DNA from: Sphingobacterium deserti
Lineage (GTDB): Bacteria; Bacteroidota; Bacteroidia; Sphingobacteriales; Sphingobacteriaceae
Length of the DNA: 54,473 bases
Direction of reading: 5' to 3'
Assembly: GCF_000757725.1 (NCBI RefSeq)
Contig: NZ_JJMU01000043.1
Span: 1 to 54,473, forward strand
The notes under the pieces were generated by a model, which was not told the origin of the DNA, made no database searches, and saw nothing but the letters and a program-made list of their open reading frames with translations. Numbering within the stretch: position 1 is the stretch's first letter; the number at the start of each line of letters is the position of its first letter. The translations under genes and the position numbers were made by a program. This document shows positions 35,804-45,018 of this stretch, in pieces.

Positions 35804-37570
35804 ATGATATCCTTATCTGCATTAACCAAAAAGTCTATACTCTGTCTTTCGTTACTGTTCTCCAACGACATACTAATGGCACAATCTACTGATTTATACG
35901 CGCATACTACCCCTATAGAGCCTCTTATTGTCCAATATGGGCATGACGTACAGGCAATAAACTATTTTTATGGTCCTATGCCCAAAGGCTGGGGTAATCA
36001 ATCTGCCGCAGCATCTCCCGAACAATTAGATAGGATGTTACAGCTCGACCAATCTTACTTAGATAAACTGAAAGCTTTTCCCTATAGCTCCTTGGAAACC
36101 AACGGACAGGTTGACTTTGTGCTATTGAAGCGGAAAGTAAAACAGGATATCGAAGAGTTAACAGAAAAAAAAGAAACCTATCAGCGGTTGGCAAAATACC
36201 TCCCGTTTGCACAGGATATTTATGCGTTCGAAAAGTTGCGCCGTCGGGGTACCGCTATCGATGGAGAAGCTGTTTCAAAAAGCCTTTATGCTGCTGCAGG
36301 GAAGGTAGAGAAAACAACTGCACAGCTGGCATCACTTCCTTCGTTACCTTCGCCCGATGCCAACTTTCTTACAGCTATTTTAGCCTCGTTGAAGTTACGC
36401 CTGGCGAGTTCATACGACTTTTACAACGGCTACGATCCGATGTTTACATGGTGGGGGCCGGCACCCTACAAACAGCTTGCAGAAAAGCTCGATGCCTACG
36501 AGAAAGTAATAGCATCCAAGAGTGATTGGAAGGTTTTTGATGACGGCAGTATGATTGGCGGAACGCCTATCGGACGCGATGAATTGAATAAGCAACTAAA
36601 AAGTGAAATGGTAAACTATACGGCTGATGAACTCTTAAAATTGGCCGATCAAGAGTTTGCCTGGTGTGAAGCCGAGTTGTTGAAAGCTTCGAAGGAAATG
36701 GGTTTTGGCAATGATTGGAAAGCAGCACAGGAGCAAGTGAAGCAGTCTTACGTGCCGGCGGGTCATCAGCCTGAGCTGATATTAAAGCTGTATAATGATG
36801 CGCAAGAATTCATCAACAAAAATGAATTGATGGATATTCCAGCATTGGCCGATGAAACATGGGGCATGATCATGATGACTCCGGAACGCCAATTGGTTAA
36901 CCCATTTTTTACGGGAGGGCGTGAAATCAGTATCTCGTATCCCACTGATGGGATGACGCAAGACCAAAAGCTGATGAGTATGCGCGGAAACAACCCTTTC
37001 TTTTCGCGAGGCACGGTACAGCATGAGCTCAACCCCGGCCATCATTTGCAATATTTTATGAACAGAAGGCATAAGCCTTACCGCGAGCGTGCTTTTAATA
37101 CGCCATTTTGGACGGAAGGTTGGACGCTTTACTGGGAATTATTATTGTATAGCAAAGACTTTGCGCATACCCCCGAAGAACGTATAGGCATGCTTTTTTG
37201 GCGTATGCACCGCTGTGCCCGTATCACCTTCAGTATTAAGTTTCATTTAGGTGAATGGACGCCACAGCAATGTATAAATTACCTGGTTGATAGGGTTGGC
37301 TTTGAAACAGCAAATGCGCACGGTGAGGTCAAGCGCTCGTTTGAAGGGAGCTATAGCCCGCTTTATCAATTGGCCTATTTGGTGGGCGGACTACAGCTGA
37401 TGAGTATTAAAAACGAACTGGTGGACACGGGCAAAATGTCCTACAAAGAGTTTCATGACCGTGTGATCAAGGAAAACTATTTGCCTATGGAGATGTTGCG
37501 TGCAATTATGACTGACCAAAAGCTTTCGCCAGATCATGAGACGTCGTGGAAATTTTACAACTTTAAGTAG
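35804..37570 (+). CDS. Secreted DUF885 family metallopeptidase-like protein
   Basis: A 588-residue DUF885 protein with an N-terminal signal peptide (cleavage near LMAQS, about residue 27). The metal-binding HExxPGH motif is present as HELNPGH (His407, Glu408, His413). Downstream motifs such as FWTEGWTLYWELLL are also typical and supply further ligands. DUF885 proteins are gluzincin-like and thought to be peptidases, mostly of unknown specificity. The position between D-hydroxyproline dehydrogenase and an amino-acid permease suggests it releases amino acids or small peptides from (hydroxy)proline-rich material in the periplasm. Its C-terminus overlaps a longer, less likely start of the permease gene. 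Confidence 0.85.
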   Translation: MISLSALTKKSILCLSLLFSNDILMAQSTDLYAHTTPIEPLIVQYGHDVQAINYFYGPMPKGWGNQSAAASPEQLDRMLQLDQSYLDKLKAFPYSSLETNGQVDFVLLKRKVKQDIEELTEKKETYQRLAKYLPFAQDIYAFEKLRRRGTAIDGEAVSKSLYAAAGKVEKTTAQLASLPSLPSPDANFLTAILASLKLRLASSYDFYNGYDPMFTWWGPAPYKQLAEKLDAYEKVIASKSDWKVFDDGSMIGGTPIGRDELNKQLKSEMVNYTADELLKLADQEFAWCEAELLKASKEMGFGNDWKAAQEQVKQSYVPAGHQPELILKLYNDAQEFINKNELMDIPALADETWGMIMMTPERQLVNPFFTGGREISISYPTDGMTQDQKLMSMRGNNPFFSRGTVQHELNPGHHLQYFMNRRHKPYRERAFNTPFWTEGWTLYWELLLYSKDFAHTPEERIGMLFWRMHRCARITFSIKFHLGEWTPQQCINYLVDRVGFETANAHGEVKRSFEGSYSPLYQLAYLVGGLQLMSIKNELVDTGKMSYKEFHDRVIKENYLPMEMLRAIMTDQKLSPDHETSWKFYNFK

Positions 37571-37574
37571 CTCC

Positions 37575-38993
37575 ATGGAAAGCACGAAACCATCTTTTAA
37601 TAAATCAATGAGCTTGCTTGACGCCACGATGTTGGTGGCGGGGAGTATGATCGGATCGGGGATATTTATTGTCTCTGCAGATATCGCTCGCAATACAGGT
37701 TCGGTGGGCTGGATGATGCTGATCTGGGTAATCTGCGGCTTTATGACCTTGACGGCGGCCTTGACCTATGGCGAGTTGAGTGCCATGTTTCCAAAGGCTG
37801 GCGGGCAGTATGTGTATCTTCGCGAGGCCTACAACCCGTTGGTCAGCTTTGTTTTCGGTTGGACGTTCTTCGCCGTAATCCAGACGGCAACGATTGCCGC
37901 GGTTGGCGTTGCTTTTGCCAAGTTCACGGCATACCTTTTTCCTTTTCTGGATGAAGATGTTTATCTCTTCGTATTGGGCGACTATCGAGTTTCTTCGGCA
38001 CAGGTATTATCTATTGCCGTCATCGTTGTACTAACATCTATTAATTCACGCGGCATAAACAGTGGAAAGCTTGTGCAGACGACACTCACACTTGTGAAAA
38101 TTGTCAGTTTATTATTGCTGATTCTGTTCGGCTTTATAGCCTTCAAATATGAAGTCTGGAATAGCAACTGGCTAGCTGCTGATATCTGGAGTCTGAGAAG
38201 ATTTCATGTAGATGGCACATTTGAAGATTACAGCACCTTTGGTGCTTTTGGCGCTATCTCTGCGGCATTGGTCGGCGCCCTGTTTAGCAGTGATTCTTGG
38301 CATTCTTCCTCATCTGTAGCTGGCGAGATCAAAAATCCACAACGTAATATTGGCTTAAGTTTGGCCCTCGGCACAACGATCGTCACCATTATCTATATTC
38401 TTACCAATTTAATGTATACTTGCGTGCTGGATCTACATCAAATGGTAAATGCACCGAAAGACCGCGTTGCGATGAGTGCTGCGCAGGAAATTTTCGGTCC
38501 TTTCGGCATCACGATTATTGCAGTAATGATCATGATCAGTACATTTGGGTGTAACAATGGCATCATCCTGTCCGGGGCACGCGTGTATTACTCAATGGCG
38601 AAAGATGGCTTGTTCTTTAAAAAAGTAGGTGGGTTAAATAAGAATGCTGTACCGGCCTATGCCCTGTGGCTGCAGTGTCTTGTCGCCTCACTTTGGTGCT
38701 TGAGCGGCAAATATGGCGATCTCTTGGATATGATAACATGTGTGGTCGTCGTGTTCTACGTTTTGGCTGTTGCCGGCGTTATCCGCCTGCGTTATACCCA
38801 GCCGCACTTGCCAAGACCCTATAAAGCATTTGGCTATCCTTTCCTACCTATCATGTATATGCTGATGGGTACGGCCTTTATCGTATTGATGCTGATCTAT
38901 AAGCCGAATTATACGGTGCCGGGTATCCTTATCGCGCTGGCCGGCGTACCTATTTTTTACGTTGTTAATAAAAAACGAAACCATCATGTTTAA
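37575..38993 (+). CDS. APC-superfamily amino-acid permease
   Basis: A cytoplasmic-membrane transporter of about 472 residues with twelve hydrophobic segments. The first carries the APC motif MLVAGSMIGSGIFIVS. TM2 and the following loop contain GELSAMFPKAGGQYVYLREAYN, typical of LAT/APC-type permeases. I chose ATG 37575; the frame is open back to 37536, but those codons overlap the end of the DUF885 gene and make a poor N-terminus. By context it should import proline, hydroxyproline or another product of the two flanking peptidases. The stop overlaps the S9 peptidase start. Confidence 0.88.
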   Translation: MESTKPSFNKSMSLLDATMLVAGSMIGSGIFIVSADIARNTGSVGWMMLIWVICGFMTLTAALTYGELSAMFPKAGGQYVYLREAYNPLVSFVFGWTFFAVIQTATIAAVGVAFAKFTAYLFPFLDEDVYLFVLGDYRVSSAQVLSIAVIVVLTSINSRGINSGKLVQTTLTLVKIVSLLLLILFGFIAFKYEVWNSNWLAADIWSLRRFHVDGTFEDYSTFGAFGAISAALVGALFSSDSWHSSSSVAGEIKNPQRNIGLSLALGTTIVTIIYILTNLMYTCVLDLHQMVNAPKDRVAMSAAQEIFGPFGITIIAVMIMISTFGCNNGIILSGARVYYSMAKDGLFFKKVGGLNKNAVPAYALWLQCLVASLWCLSGKYGDLLDMITCVVVVFYVLAVAGVIRLRYTQPHLPRPYKAFGYPFLPIMYMLMGTAFIVLMLIYKPNYTVPGILIALAGVPIFYVVNKKRNHHV

Positions 38994-41223
38994 TCGATAT
39001 TTTTATTTGTTGACTTTCTGGCTGCTGAGCAGCGCAAATTGCTTTGCACAAGGAACTATGGAAGATTTTAAACGGGCAAAGGAGCTCCGTGGGAAAATTA
39101 CGAATAAGGTCTATCATGTGCCGACGCAAATCAAATGGAATGAACAAGGCGACTTACTCTGGTACGAAAAGAATACAGCTACGGGCAAGCAGTTTGTACT
39201 GGTCGATCCGAAATCGGGGGCTAAGAGTACGCTGTTTGAACTTAACGCGTTGAGCGAAGCCCTGAAAGCGGCACTCAATAAGCCTGTAGCTGGAGCTTCC
39301 CTGGTGAGCGATCAGATCAAATTGATTAATCGCGATCTATTGGAATTTACCTACGATGGCTATGTATGGTCTTGGAACCGATCGACCAACAAACTCGATA
39401 AGAAAGAAAAAGAAAAGAATGACCGCCGCGGCGGATATTGGGGGCAACGATTTGACGATAGCAAGGGCGAGCCTATCGCTTCGCCGGATAGCTCGCTACT
39501 GGCCTATATCAAAAATAGCAACATCTATATTGCAAAAAAAGACAATCCAAAATCGGAAAGGCAACTGACATTTGATGGAAGTCCAGGCGATTATTACGCG
39601 GCACACATCCATTGGTCGCCCGACGGAAAAAAGATCGCTACGAGCAAAGTAAAAAAGGCCGAGCTGCGTATCCTGACGCTTCTAGAATCATCACCAACGG
39701 ATCAATTGCAGCCCAAGCTGCAGACCCGGGATTATCCAAAACCCGGCGATGCAATATCGCAATATAATCCCGTGATTTACAACTTGGAGACCAATCAGCT
39801 TCTTCCGGCAGATCATAGACTGATTGATAACCAATTTTCTATTAGCCGGATTGATTGGCGCGACGATAGCCGTGCGATTACTTTCGAGTTTAATAAACGT
39901 GGACATCAGCAATACGCCGTACTGGAGCTTGACGCTACAAAAGGAAGCAGCCGCTATTTGATCAATGAGCAGAATAAAACATTTATCGATTACAGCGGCA
40001 AGCGTTTTCGCGAAGATATTCAAGACGGAAAAGAAATGATCTGGGCATCAGAGCGTGATGGTTGGAACCATTTGTATCGTTATAATGGCGAGACTGGCGA
40101 AGTGATCAACCAGATTACAAAAGGGGATTGGGTTGTGCGTCGCGTCGTTAACGTGGATGACGTAAAGAAACAGATTATTTTTGAGGCCAGCGGAAAAAAT
40201 AAGAAGCAAGATCCCTACTTCATCCAGTACTATAAGGTCAACTTTGATGGGAGCAACTTGCAGGAATTAACGCATGAAGATGCCAGCCACAGTGCTACTT
40301 TCAATAAAGACCACAGTTATTTTGTCGACGTCTACTCGCGCATCGATCAAGTACCGACGGCAGTTTTGCGAGATAGTCAAGGTAAGGTTGTATTGGCTTT
40401 GGAGACCGGAGATGATACCGCACTTCGCGCAGCAGGATGGAAGGCGCCAGAGGTATTTACATCGAAAGCAAGGGATGGGAAAACCGATATCTGGGGCATC
40501 ATTATCCGTCCGACAAATTTTGATGCGAATAAGAAATACCCCGTGATCGAATACATCTATGCCGGACCGCACAGTTCCTTCGTGCCCAAAACATTTATCC
40601 CCAATCCAAGTGGTATGCAAGAACTCGCTGAATTAGGTTTTATTGTTGTGCAGATTGACGGTATGGGAACCTCCAATCGCTCGAAGGCTTTCCATGATGT
40701 GTGCTGGAAAGACCTCAAAGATGCAGGGTTTGCAGATCGTATTATCTGGATGAAGGATGCTGCGAAAAAATATCCGCATATGGACTTAGCGAATGTTGGT
40801 ATTTATGGTACATCTGCTGGTGGCCAAAGCTCAACAGCTGCCGTTTTATTCCACCCCGACTTTTACAAAGTTGCGGTCTCTTCTTGCGGATGTCACGATA
40901 ATCGCCTAGATAAAATCTGGTGGAATGAACAGTGGATGGGCTGGCCGATAGGACCTGAATATGCGGCTTCATCCAATATCGATCATGCCGGAAAGCTACA
41001 GGGCAAATTGATGCTTATCGTAGGTGAGCTGGATGATAATGTTGATCCGGCCTCTACTTACCAGTTGACCAATGCATTGATCAAGGCAAATAAAGATCAC
41101 GAATTGATCGTTGTGCCCGGCATGGGGCACTCCTCCGGAGGCGACTATGGTGAGAAGAAACGTCGTGATTTTTTTGTGAAGCACTTGATGGGGGTTAGCC
41201 CACCATCTTGGACCATAAATTAG
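38986..41223 (+). CDS. Secreted S9 prolyl oligopeptidase (DPP-IV-like)
   Basis: A serine peptidase of about 746 residues. The signal peptide (MFNRYFYLLTFWLLSSANC..) favours ATG 38986, which overlaps the permease stop; the frame is open up to 38962. The N-terminal beta-propeller has IHWSPDGKKIA and IDWRDDSRAITFEF repeats, as in DPP-IV N-terminal domains. The C-terminal alpha/beta hydrolase has Ser610 in GTSAGG, Asp683/684 in GELDDNVDP and His715 in GMGHSSGG. DPP-IV enzymes remove Xaa-Pro (and often Xaa-Hyp) dipeptides, a good match for a hydroxyproline-using operon. It is the last gene before a strong terminator. Confidence 0.9.
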   Translation: MFNRYFYLLTFWLLSSANCFAQGTMEDFKRAKELRGKITNKVYHVPTQIKWNEQGDLLWYEKNTATGKQFVLVDPKSGAKSTLFELNALSEALKAALNKPVAGASLVSDQIKLINRDLLEFTYDGYVWSWNRSTNKLDKKEKEKNDRRGGYWGQRFDDSKGEPIASPDSSLLAYIKNSNIYIAKKDNPKSERQLTFDGSPGDYYAAHIHWSPDGKKIATSKVKKAELRILTLLESSPTDQLQPKLQTRDYPKPGDAISQYNPVIYNLETNQLLPADHRLIDNQFSISRIDWRDDSRAITFEFNKRGHQQYAVLELDATKGSSRYLINEQNKTFIDYSGKRFREDIQDGKEMIWASERDGWNHLYRYNGETGEVINQITKGDWVVRRVVNVDDVKKQIIFEASGKNKKQDPYFIQYYKVNFDGSNLQELTHEDASHSATFNKDHSYFVDVYSRIDQVPTAVLRDSQGKVVLALETGDDTALRAAGWKAPEVFTSKARDGKTDIWGIIIRPTNFDANKKYPVIEYIYAGPHSSFVPKTFIPNPSGMQELAELGFIVVQIDGMGTSNRSKAFHDVCWKDLKDAGFADRIIWMKDAAKKYPHMDLANVGIYGTSAGGQSSTAAVLFHPDFYKVAVSSCGCHDNRLDKIWWNEQWMGWPIGPEYAASSNIDHAGKLQGKLMLIVGELDDNVDPASTYQLTNALIKANKDHELIVVPGMGHSSGGDYGEKKRRDFFVKHLMGVSPPSWTIN

Positions 41224-41243
41224 AAATTTCATATCATTTTTTT

Positions 41244-41294
41244 ATCCCCCGATCGATAGACTTTTTGAAAAGGCTATTGATCGGGGGATTTTTC
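41244..41294 (+). terminator. Strong terminator of the hydroxyproline operon
   Basis: ATCCCCCGATCGATAG (from 41244) pairs with CTATTGATCGGGGGAT (to 41289) with one internal mismatch, followed by TTTTTC. It closes the AraC-to-S9 peptidase run. Confidence 0.85.
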
Positions 41295-41371
41295 TTTGCA
41301 TGGGTCTACAAGAGGTCAAGATATGACGGTCATTTATCAAAATGCGAAATAAACCTTACGCCTGTAAAGTT

Positions 41372-41379
41372 TATTTTTG
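41372..41379 (+). promoter_or_regulatory. -7 box before the GH43 gene
   Basis: TATTTTTG fits TAnnTTTG and lies 20 bp before the GH43 start, downstream of the operon terminator. No clear -33 box is visible. Confidence 0.4.
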
Positions 41380-41398
41380 AAGACCTGAGTAATCTGTT

Positions 41399-44300
41399 AT
41401 GAAAATCCTTTTATATTCGTGCTTTATACTATCTGTTCTTTTTGTGCACAGCGCGTTTGCACAAAAAATGGCGACTTCAGCTGGCGTTGGGAACCCCGTT
41501 TTGCCCGGCTATTTTGCAGACCCTACCATCAAAAAAATTGGAGATACTTACTACCTATATGCCACCACCGATGGAAATGGCGGCGGGTTTGGCCCATCGC
41601 AGGTATGGACCTCGAAAGACTTCGTACATTGGGCTATACAGCCCATGAACTGGCCTAACACCCATTGGTATTGGGCGCCAGATATGACGCGAGGGTATGA
41701 CGGTCGTTATTATCTGTACTACAGCCAGCCTGTCGAGCTTTTTGGAGCGGTGTCTGACACGCCCGTCGGTCCCTGGACTTCTCTTGCCGCAGATGATAAG
41801 GCTATTGTCCCCAACTATATGATTCCTGGCGTCATCACGCTCGATGGACAAACGTTTACAGATGATGATGGAAAGATCTATATGTTCTGGGGCACCTGGG
41901 GTATTTATCCGGAACACGGCTGCGCCGTTGGTTTGCTCAATCAGGATATGAAAACATTTGAGCGCATAGCGCTTATCCCCAATACCGTCGCCAAAGATTT
42001 CTTTGAGGCGCCCATCATGTTCAAGCGCGAGGGCATCTATTACCTGCTGTACTCTTCAGGGCATTGTGAAGATCATACCTACCGCGTGCAATATGTAAAA
42101 AGTAAAAGCGGTCCATTCGGCCCCTACGAATATCCGGAGGAAAATCCAATTTTGGTAACGAATGAGGATGGTAGCATCCACGGGCCAGGTCACAATGGCG
42201 TGATCGAAGAAAACGGAAAGCACTATATTGTTTATCATCGTCATAACAACCCACATGAAGGAGGTGGTTTTCACCGACAAGTCGCAGCGGATGAACTGTT
42301 GTTTGATGAAAAGGGGAACATAAAAAAGGTTGTCCCAACGCATGAGGGAATAGGCTTTTTAGGGAACAATACACGTCCTTTCAAGGATCTGGCTTTCGGT
42401 AAAACGGTGTCTGCCTCGTCGGCTTACAGTGCAGATTTTAAGCCAGAATTTGCTGTAGACGATAATAATGGGACGTTGTGGCGAGCCGCCAATAATGCAG
42501 GCGAGGCCTGGTTGCAGATTGATCTAGAAAAGCAAGAGACGGTTCAAACGGTCTTGCTCGAAATGGAATACCCGACCTACGCCTATCAATATACCGTAGA
42601 AGTATCGGTAGACGGAAAGCAATGGAGCATGTTCTCTGATCAGCGTAAAAATGATAAATGGGCGAGCCCCATTATTGCTCTGGGAAAAGCAAAAGCACGC
42701 TATGTGCGGCTCACCATCATGAATACACAGGTTGTGGGCCTACCGCGTGGCGTTTGGAATGTGAAAGTTTACGGAGAAGATATCGGCACGCAAACGCGGT
42801 GGTCGTCTGTGCAGGAAATGCCCGCGTTACAGCAGATGACACATGGCGATCTATTGATGTTGGATGCGGCAGAGTATATTGCCGGCAATAGCCTGAATAC
42901 GCTGGAAAACAAAGGTACCCTTGCGGGAAAATGGCAAGCCAGCACGGCAGTGTCCGTGAAAAATTATCAGGGTAGATTAGCGTTCTATTTTGATGGTGCT
43001 AATAAACTACAGTCTGATTTTGCTGTGCCCGAAAGTATGAACGGCAATGCCGCCTACACGGTAAGTATGTGGGTCAACAATCCGGAAATTAGCCGTGTTG
43101 AACCCATTATATCCTGGTCGAGGCCTGGGCATGATCTTACCCTAGCTACGTATGGCTACGGGGCTGATAAGACCTCGGGCGTGGTGCGGCATGGCGGATG
43201 GGCAGATATGGGGTATGATGATCTACCAAAGGCCAACCAATGGCAGCATATTGTGATCAGTTTTGACGGTTATATGGAACGCCTGTATGTAAATGGTGAA
43301 CTAGTAAAAGAGCAAAACAAGATGTTGTTCGTTCGGGGGGATGCGCAGTTTACTGTTGCGGGATTGGCCGACGATTTCTTTTCGGGATACCTAGCATCGC
43401 TGCACGTGGCGAACAGAGCGTTAACAAGCGAAGAGATAAAACATGCTTTTACCGCCCTATCTAAAACGACTTCCGCGCTGTCTATTGAGACTGCAGATTT
43501 GCCATTGGGTAAGCTTTCATCGCTACCCCTCTATGGCCGCGATCTAGAGGAAGGAACGGCTGTTGACGCGATGGGGGAAGTACAGGTAGTCGACGGTCGC
43601 ATAGGCTTGTCCAACAAAGGATTGGTCATTCCGCAATTAGGCAAATTGTTAGCTCAAAATCAATATACAATGGTGCTAGATATGCATGATGGTAAAACGT
43701 GGAAGTTGATTGTTGTCAAGCGGGAAAAGGGAAATACCATCTGCTATGTCGATAGTCAAGCTGTTTCAAACAGCTTCTTGCTGAAGAATGGTAGGTTAGC
43801 TGATGATATAGCTGTATGGAATATTCCCGTTATTCACAGCCTCCAGCTTTTTTCTGAGGTGAAATCTGATCAAGGCATTGCCGATATGTACGATGCTTGG
43901 CAGGAAATGATCAAGGCCGGGATCGTAAGAAAACCCCTTGTTGCGGCAAAGCCACCTTATCGCATCAACGACAAGCAGCTGTTTGCGGGCATACAAGGTG
44001 CAAATCACGGGCTGCGTTACCTGTTGACGTATGGACTGCAGAAATCCGGATGGAGCGCGGCTCCGCATACGCTTTTTGATTATGATAAGCAGGTAAAATA
44101 TGTAGAAGCAATGGCGAAGGATATATTCGGTAATGTAAGTAGCACAGCTTCTTTTGCCCTTTCTACAGAAAAGCCAGTTAACATTCCTGCTGAAGCATAT
44201 TCGTTTAATCGAAAGGATACCCAAGAACTGCCCTTTTGGAATGGGATGACGTTGCCAGCCGCGGCAGATAGCATGCAGGTAGACGTTCTCGCCGCTGATG

Positions 44301-44809
44301 GTGTATGGCGCTTAGCGTCAAAAGATACCAAATGGGGAGGAAAGGAAACCTTGGGTCCATTTCTATACAAAAAACTTTCAGACGATTTTACCATAGAGGT
44401 GCAAATTGCTGATGTGGCCGGTAAGTCGACGGGAACGCGGACGTCTAGCGAAGCGGGGCTCATGGTGCAAGATGCAGTAAACCCATCGGCCTACATAAAC
44501 AATGCAGTACTGACGGGATGGAACTTGGGCAACCTCGTGCGAAGCATCAGTTCCTCTGTCTATAAGGAGGCAAATACCGGCGCAGGTCTAGATTACCAAC
44601 CCTATCTGCAGATCCAAAAAGTAGGCGCTTTATTTTATTTACGTTGCTCGAAAGACGGGATGCATTGGATAGATCTGCCCAATAGCCCTTTTGTTCGCCC
44701 TGATCTGGCCAACAAAATGTTGCATGTGGGTATTTATCAAGTGGCCAACAATAATCAACTCGGTTATGGGCTTTTCAAAGCGATAAAGGTATGGAAAATA
44801 GCACTCTGA
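41399..44809 (+). CDS. Secreted multimodular GH43 family glycosidase
   Basis: A 1136-residue exported enzyme. The signal peptide ends at AFAQK (about 22). The GH43 five-bladed propeller (about 30-320) has the base Asp41 in YFADPT, the acid Glu203 in FFEAPIMF and WAPDMTRGYDGRYYLYY in the second blade. A discoidin/F5-8 type C carbohydrate-binding domain follows (about 330-462, RYVRLTIMN). Then come a LamG/concanavalin domain (about 480-700, YTVSMWVNN and LYVNGELV), an unassigned segment (about 720-950) and a DUF1349-like beta-sandwich (about 955-1136, SEAGLMVQDAV). GH43 covers alpha-L-arabinofuranosidases, xylosidases and exo-galactanases, so the substrate is open. It heads the second polysaccharide-utilization group. 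Confidence 0.88.
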   Translation: MKILLYSCFILSVLFVHSAFAQKMATSAGVGNPVLPGYFADPTIKKIGDTYYLYATTDGNGGGFGPSQVWTSKDFVHWAIQPMNWPNTHWYWAPDMTRGYDGRYYLYYSQPVELFGAVSDTPVGPWTSLAADDKAIVPNYMIPGVITLDGQTFTDDDGKIYMFWGTWGIYPEHGCAVGLLNQDMKTFERIALIPNTVAKDFFEAPIMFKREGIYYLLYSSGHCEDHTYRVQYVKSKSGPFGPYEYPEENPILVTNEDGSIHGPGHNGVIEENGKHYIVYHRHNNPHEGGGFHRQVAADELLFDEKGNIKKVVPTHEGIGFLGNNTRPFKDLAFGKTVSASSAYSADFKPEFAVDDNNGTLWRAANNAGEAWLQIDLEKQETVQTVLLEMEYPTYAYQYTVEVSVDGKQWSMFSDQRKNDKWASPIIALGKAKARYVRLTIMNTQVVGLPRGVWNVKVYGEDIGTQTRWSSVQEMPALQQMTHGDLLMLDAAEYIAGNSLNTLENKGTLAGKWQASTAVSVKNYQGRLAFYFDGANKLQSDFAVPESMNGNAAYTVSMWVNNPEISRVEPIISWSRPGHDLTLATYGYGADKTSGVVRHGGWADMGYDDLPKANQWQHIVISFDGYMERLYVNGELVKEQNKMLFVRGDAQFTVAGLADDFFSGYLASLHVANRALTSEEIKHAFTALSKTTSALSIETADLPLGKLSSLPLYGRDLEEGTAVDAMGEVQVVDGRIGLSNKGLVIPQLGKLLAQNQYTMVLDMHDGKTWKLIVVKREKGNTICYVDSQAVSNSFLLKNGRLADDIAVWNIPVIHSLQLFSEVKSDQGIADMYDAWQEMIKAGIVRKPLVAAKPPYRINDKQLFAGIQGANHGLRYLLTYGLQKSGWSAAPHTLFDYDKQVKYVEAMAKDIFGNVSSTASFALSTEKPVNIPAEAYSFNRKDTQELPFWNGMTLPAAADSMQVDVLAADGVWRLASKDTKWGGKETLGPFLYKKLSDDFTIEVQIADVAGKSTGTRTSSEAGLMVQDAVNPSAYINNAVLTGWNLGNLVRSISSSVYKEANTGAGLDYQPYLQIQKVGALFYLRCSKDGMHWIDLPNSPFVRPDLANKMLHVGIYQVANNNQLGYGLFKAIKVWKIAL

Positions 44810-44918
44810 AGAAGGGAGAGAGCGATCTGCTAATCCTGTCGTTTTAATTAAATGTCACTTGGACAATATCAAGTTTGTATTGGTGAATTTCTGCGTATTT
44901 ATCTTCTTGATGACTCAT

Positions 44919-44926
44919 TAGATTTG
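44919..44926 (+). promoter_or_regulatory. Candidate -7 box before SusC pair 2
   Basis: TAGATTTG matches TAnnTTTG, 93 bp before the SusC start. A convincing -33 element is lacking. Confidence 0.3.
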
Positions 44927-45018
44927 TTTCATAAGCCTTTTTATGTTGATGGGAACTCTTAACGTCTTTTTTGACGGAGTGACTGCGAATAAATACTAAT
45001 CAAAACATATTAATCAAG

